A stretch of 64,000 nucleotides of DNA from Kaistella solincola. Its GTDB lineage: Bacteria > Bacteroidota > Bacteroidia > Flavobacteriales > Weeksellaceae. Positions 60,933 through 64,000 of this stretch are shown one piece after another (position 1 is the stretch's first letter; each line of letters begins with the position of its first letter). Position numbers and translations under genes: made by a program. The notes below the pieces were generated by a model. The model ran no database searches, had not been told where the DNA came from, and saw only the letters and a list, made by a program, of their open reading frames with translations. The stretch covers positions 1,116,001-1,180,000 of the forward strand of contig NZ_JSYK01000003.1 in the NCBI RefSeq assembly GCF_000812875.1. The letters are read 5' to 3'.

Positions 60933-61648
60933 TGGCTTTAAATACCACCTACAGAAGAACCGATTTAGAAGAATCGATGGACGATTTTTCCATGGACAAC
61001 GAAAGTCTGGTCATAGCTTTAGACGATATTGCGCGAATAAACCAACTTTTGGGCGGAAATTCTGTGACTTTACAAGGCGTAAAAAAGCTCATCAAAGATT
61101 TTCCCATAGACCAAACCATTACCATAATGGATTTTGGTTGCGGCGGCGGAGATATGCTGCGAATGCTGGCGAAATTCGGCCAAGAAAACGGTTTGAAATT
61201 TAACTTGATTGGTATCGATGCAAATGAAGCCACGATTCGTCACGCTGAAAAATGTTCAGCACAATTTGATAATATTTCTTATTTGGCAGAAGACATTTTT
61301 TTGTACGATTTTTCGGAATATAAAATTGATATTGCGTTAATTACCTTAACCTTGCATCATTTTAAAGACGAAGGAATTTTGAAAATCGTAAATGTTATTC
61401 TGAATTTGGTTACCAAAGGAATTGTTGTAAATGACTTGCATCGCAGCAAATTGGCGTATAGATTGTTTCAAATGATTATCTTTATTTTCAATTTAAAAAA
61501 AATGACGGCGGAGGACGGTCTAATTTCAATTCTGCGCGGCTTCAAACGTGAAGATTTAGAAAAATATTCCAAGGATTTACAGCTAAAAAAATACAGTATT
61601 AAATGGAAGTGGGCTTTTCGCTACCAATGGATTATTGAAAAAATATGA
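60932..61648 (+). CDS. Class I methyltransferase
   Basis: A 238-aa protein. SAM motif I is IMDFGCGGGDMLRMLAKFGQ near 68, motif II GIDANEATIRHAEKC near 94, and the post-motif stretch IDIALITLTLHHFKDE near 135. The N-terminus TYRRTDLEESMDDFSMDNES resembles a family found beside type III synthases in Bacteroidetes. A hydrophobic patch near 170-180 may hold a lipid. It probably methylates the aromatic product. Start overlaps the preceding stop by one base; its own stop overlaps the next start by 4 bp. Confidence 0.85.
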   Translation: MALNTTYRRTDLEESMDDFSMDNESLVIALDDIARINQLLGGNSVTLQGVKKLIKDFPIDQTITIMDFGCGGGDMLRMLAKFGQENGLKFNLIGIDANEATIRHAEKCSAQFDNISYLAEDIFLYDFSEYKIDIALITLTLHHFKDEGILKIVNVILNLVTKGIVVNDLHRSKLAYRLFQMIIFIFNLKKMTAEDGLISILRGFKREDLEKYSKDLQLKKYSIKWKWAFRYQWIIEKI

Positions 61649-62697
61649 GTGTAAAAATAGTTACAGTTGCGAAGCAATTGCCTAAATATTCCCGAAAAAC
61701 CGCTGAGGTTATTCCTTTTCTGGATCAATGGCTCGTCGATCAGGATGAGCGTTTTATTCGGAAAGTAAAGAAGATTTTTGAAGGCGCCGCGGTTGATGAA
61801 AGATATTCTATTATGGATCCGGTAGAAGTTTTCACCGCGACATCGTTTGAAGATAAAAATGACATCTATGCGCGCGAAGTGGTGATTTTAGGCCAGCAGG
61901 TTTTGGAAAAATCTCTAAAAAAAGCCGGCTGGGATCCGCAATCGCTCGACTACATCATAACCGTAAGCTGCACCGGAATTATGATTCCTTCGCTGGATGC
62001 CTATTTGGTCAACAAACTGAATTTACGCCAGGATATAGTACGTTTGCCAGTAACCGAAATGGGCTGTGCTGCCGGAGTTTCCGGAATTATTTACGCCAAA
62101 AACTTCCTTCAGGCAAATCCCGGAAAGCGGGCCGCGGTAATTGCAGTGGAAAGTCCGACCGCAACTTTTCAGCTTGAAGATTTTTCGATGGCAAATATAG
62201 TGAGCGCTGCTATTTTTGGAGACGGCGCCGCGTGCGTTTTGCTGTCATCAGAAGAAATTGCGGAAGGTCCGGAAATTTTAGCGGAAGAAATGTATCATTT
62301 TTACGATAATGAACACATGATGGGTTTTAAGCTTACCAATTCGGGTTTGCAGATGATTTTGGATATCGAAGTTCCGGACACGATTGCGGAACATTTTCCG
62401 GCTATTTTACACCCTTTTTTAGCAAAACAAAATTTGGAAATCAAAGACATTGATCATCTAATTTTTCATCCGGGCGGAAAAAAAATCGTGCAAATGGTGG
62501 AAGGTTTATTTTCGGAATTGGGAAAAAACATCGATAAAACAAAGGAAATTTTACGGTTATACGGCAACATGTCGAGTGCGACAGTTTTGTACGTTTTAGA
62601 AGAAATTATGAACCAAAAGCCACAAAAAGGTGAAAAAGGTCTGATGCTGAGTTTCGGTCCCGGATTTTCGGCGCAACGCGTCTTACTGCAATGGTAA
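61645..62697 (+). CDS. Type III polyketide synthase
   Basis: A 350-aa chalcone/stilbene synthase-fold enzyme with the complete triad: Cys141 (EMGCAAGVSG), His275 (LIFHPGGKK) and Asn308 (LYGNMSSATV). It condenses malonyl units onto an acyl starter. The ending LSFGPGFSAQRVLLQW is the family's C-terminal GFGPG loop. In bacteria such enzymes make alkylresorcinols, alkylpyrones or tetrahydroxynaphthalene; with fatty-acid-type genes beside it, a long-chain acyl starter is likely. It overlaps the next gene by 7 bp. Confidence 0.93.
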   Translation: MSVKIVTVAKQLPKYSRKTAEVIPFLDQWLVDQDERFIRKVKKIFEGAAVDERYSIMDPVEVFTATSFEDKNDIYAREVVILGQQVLEKSLKKAGWDPQSLDYIITVSCTGIMIPSLDAYLVNKLNLRQDIVRLPVTEMGCAAGVSGIIYAKNFLQANPGKRAAVIAVESPTATFQLEDFSMANIVSAAIFGDGAACVLLSSEEIAEGPEILAEEMYHFYDNEHMMGFKLTNSGLQMILDIEVPDTIAEHFPAILHPFLAKQNLEIKDIDHLIFHPGGKKIVQMVEGLFSELGKNIDKTKEILRLYGNMSSATVLYVLEEIMNQKPQKGEKGLMLSFGPGFSAQRVLLQW

Positions 62698-63488
62698 AAA
62701 GATTTGAAAATACAGATTACTGGGCGTTAATTCTAGGCGGAAATTCCGGCCTGGGACTTGCTTCGGCAAAAAAATTAGCCGCTGAAGGCATGAATATTTG
62801 TATTATTCACAGGAATTCCCGCGCGGAAATGGAAAAGATAAATCAAGATTTTTCGGCCTTAAAGCAGGAAAAAATTCAGTTTTTAAGTTTTAATAAAGAC
62901 ATTTTAAATCCTCAGAATCAGCACGAAATTTTAGCAGAATTAAAAAAAACATTGGGATCGGGCGGAAAAATTCGTTGTTTGTTACACAGTATTGCAAAAG
63001 GAAATTTAAAACCAATGACCGGTTCGCTGAACGAAAGTTTGTCGTGCGACGATTTCGCGATTACGCTGAATGCGATGGCTACAAGTTTATATGACTGGAC
63101 CAAAATTATTTTCGATGAAAACTTATTCGCTGAAGATGCGCGGGTTTTAGCTTTCACGAGTGAAGGCAGCACTAAACCTTTGCAGAATTATGGCGCGGTT
63201 TCCGCCGCAAAAGCTGCTTTAGAAGCAATTTCACGAAATATCGCGGTAGAATTTGCGCCATTTGGTTTGCGTTCGAACTGCATTCAGGCTGGCGTTACCG
63301 ATACGCGCTCTTTGCAGATGATTCCCGGAAGCGAAAAAATTGTGGAACACACCAAAAAACGAAATCCGTTTAAAAGATTAACCACGCCCGAAGATGTCGC
63401 AAATGTAGTGGCTTTGCTGTGTACCGACGAAGCTGCGTGGATCAACGGCTGTGTAATTCCGGTTGACGGCGGCGAACATTTATGCTGA
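62691..63488 (+). CDS. FabI-like enoyl-ACP reductase (SDR superfamily)
   Basis: A 265-aa protein. NAD(P) motif LILGGNSGLGLASAKKLAAE near 14, catalytic Tyr167 and Lys174 with the Y-x6-K spacing characteristic of FabI-type enoyl reductases (ordinary SDRs have Y-x3-K), and a C-terminal GCVIPVDGGEH. The spacing implies reduction of enoyl thioesters. Position between a type III synthase and a FabZ-like dehydratase suggests a dedicated acyl chain-building set. It overlaps the dehydratase gene by 7 bp. Confidence 0.85.
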   Translation: MVKRFENTDYWALILGGNSGLGLASAKKLAAEGMNICIIHRNSRAEMEKINQDFSALKQEKIQFLSFNKDILNPQNQHEILAELKKTLGSGGKIRCLLHSIAKGNLKPMTGSLNESLSCDDFAITLNAMATSLYDWTKIIFDENLFAEDARVLAFTSEGSTKPLQNYGAVSAAKAALEAISRNIAVEFAPFGLRSNCIQAGVTDTRSLQMIPGSEKIVEHTKKRNPFKRLTTPEDVANVVALLCTDEAAWINGCVIPVDGGEHLC

Positions 63489-63922
63489 TGGAAGTTTCAG
63501 AAATTTTAAAAAAATTGCCCTATTCTGCCCCATTTTTATTTGTGGAAGAATTGCTGCACGTCGATGAAAACGGCGCCACCGGAACTTTCACCTTCAATGA
63601 AAACTTAGATTTTTACAAAGGCCATTTTAAAGAAAATCCGGTCACGCCAGGCGTTATTTTAACCGAAACGATGGCGCAGATAGGTGTCGTTTGTCTCGGA
63701 ATTTTTTTGGTCGGAAACGAGCTGAATTCAGAAAGCCAGATCGGATTAGCGTCCACAGAAATCGAATTTTTAAAACCTGTTTTCCCTGGTGAAAAAGTCA
63801 CGGTGATTTCGGAAAAAATTTATTTTCGGTTTAATAAATTAAAGTGCCGCGTGAAAATGCTGAACGAAAATTCGGAAATTGTGTGTGAAGGCACGATTGC
63901 CGGAATTATAAAAGTGAAATAA
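63482..63922 (+). CDS. FabZ-like 3-hydroxyacyl-ACP dehydratase
   Basis: A 146-aa hot-dog-fold protein with the catalytic His48 and the later Glu in GHFKENPVTPGVILTETMAQ, as in FabZ. The substrate pocket appears complete and the C-terminal beta strands (EGTIAGIIKVK) are present. Start codons at 63482 and 63488 are both possible; the first overlaps the upstream stop. It likely works with the FabI-like reductase and the next ketosynthase. Confidence 0.9.
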   Translation: MLMEVSEILKKLPYSAPFLFVEELLHVDENGATGTFTFNENLDFYKGHFKENPVTPGVILTETMAQIGVVCLGIFLVGNELNSESQIGLASTEIEFLKPVFPGEKVTVISEKIYFRFNKLKCRVKMLNENSEIVCEGTIAGIIKVK

Positions 63923-63923
63923 A

Positions 63924-64000
63924 ATGGAAAGAAGAGTTGTCATCACCGGTTTAGGCGTGGTCGCACCAAACGGAATTGGTTTGGATGATTTCCGGTCGGC
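63924..64000 (+). CDS. Beta-ketoacyl-ACP synthase, N-terminal start only
   Basis: Begins one base after the dehydratase stop and is cut by the window edge after 25 codons: MERRVVITGLGVVAPNGIGL, then DDFR. The RRVVITGLGVVxPNG opening is the signature N-terminus of FabF/FabB-type condensing enzymes. The active-site Cys lies beyond the edge. It extends the polyketide/fatty-acid-like operon to the right. Confidence 0.88.
   Translation, partial: MERRVVITGLGVVAPNGIGLDDFRS

Overview
The window looks like chromosome of a Flavobacteriia member, most likely Weeksellaceae (Chryseobacterium/Kaistella-like). The basis is the families present (DUF4286, DUF2911, DUF6814, DUF1015 beside serC/serA, fused E1 alpha/beta, lat-pcd), promoter-like boxes of the Bacteroidetes form TAnnTTTG a few bases upstream of start codons, few Shine-Dalgarno sequences, moderately low GC, and typical flavobacterial intergenic repeats. 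No rRNA, tRNA, CRISPR array or complete insertion sequence was seen.

Layout. 1-600: end of a DUF6266-like gene and a small excisionase-like HTH gene. 1050-7660: cyanophycin synthetase homologue lacking its N-terminal domain, the NHEJ ligase LigD, and an ATP-grasp protein. 7795-17606: housekeeping genes (mnmE, M19 dipeptidase, nucleoside deaminase, Xaa-Pro aminopeptidase, TPR protein, gyrA) separated by repeat-rich spacers. 17754-24638: DUF4286, a LuxC-like acyl-CoA reductase, then a ferredoxin-serC-serA-DUF1015 operon and an M28 peptidase-dgkA pair. 25627-26884: an AT-rich two-gene module bounded by an 11-bp inverted repeat, with a HicA-like second protein; this is a candidate mobile toxin-antitoxin or defence unit. 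27161-35182: lpd, a DUF305 lipoprotein, the fused E1 dehydrogenase, and the lysine-degrading pair lat-pcd. 35374-41399: stress and repair genes (Ada, MsrB, fasciclin lipoprotein, ECF sigma/anti-sigma, glycine-zipper protein). 41761-47139: the pyrimidine operon pyrB-carA-carB, preceded by what reads as a translated attenuator. 47236-48073: a decayed argH. 48239-59509: a carboxylate uptake and activation locus (InsA-like DNA-binding protein, porin, MHS-type transporter, two small membrane proteins, SSF-histidine kinase, lone receiver protein, propionyl-CoA and acetyl-CoA synthetases). 59790-64000: a tightly overlapping biosynthetic operon (FAD oxidoreductase, methyltransferase, type III polyketide synthase, FabI-like reductase, FabZ-like dehydratase, start of a ketosynthase) that runs off the right edge.

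The most unusual material is partly non-coding. (1) A family of intergenic elements with conserved arms of about 20 nt around hairpins of unrelated sequence occurs four times. (2) A second family of small palindromes (AAATTTGCCG-TTTTA-CGGCAAATTT type) occurs at least a dozen times, once inside a gene. (3) Degenerate 7- or 8-bp tandem arrays occur three times, one inserted in frame in mnmE. (4) The pyr leader encodes a 22-codon peptide ending two bases before an intrinsic terminator.

Functional reading: the porin, transporter, sensor and two acyl-CoA synthetases form a short-chain carboxylate module. Loss of argH beside an intact carAB suggests that carbamoyl phosphate serves mainly pyrimidine synthesis here. 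All functional names rest on reading motifs by eye, with no database search.
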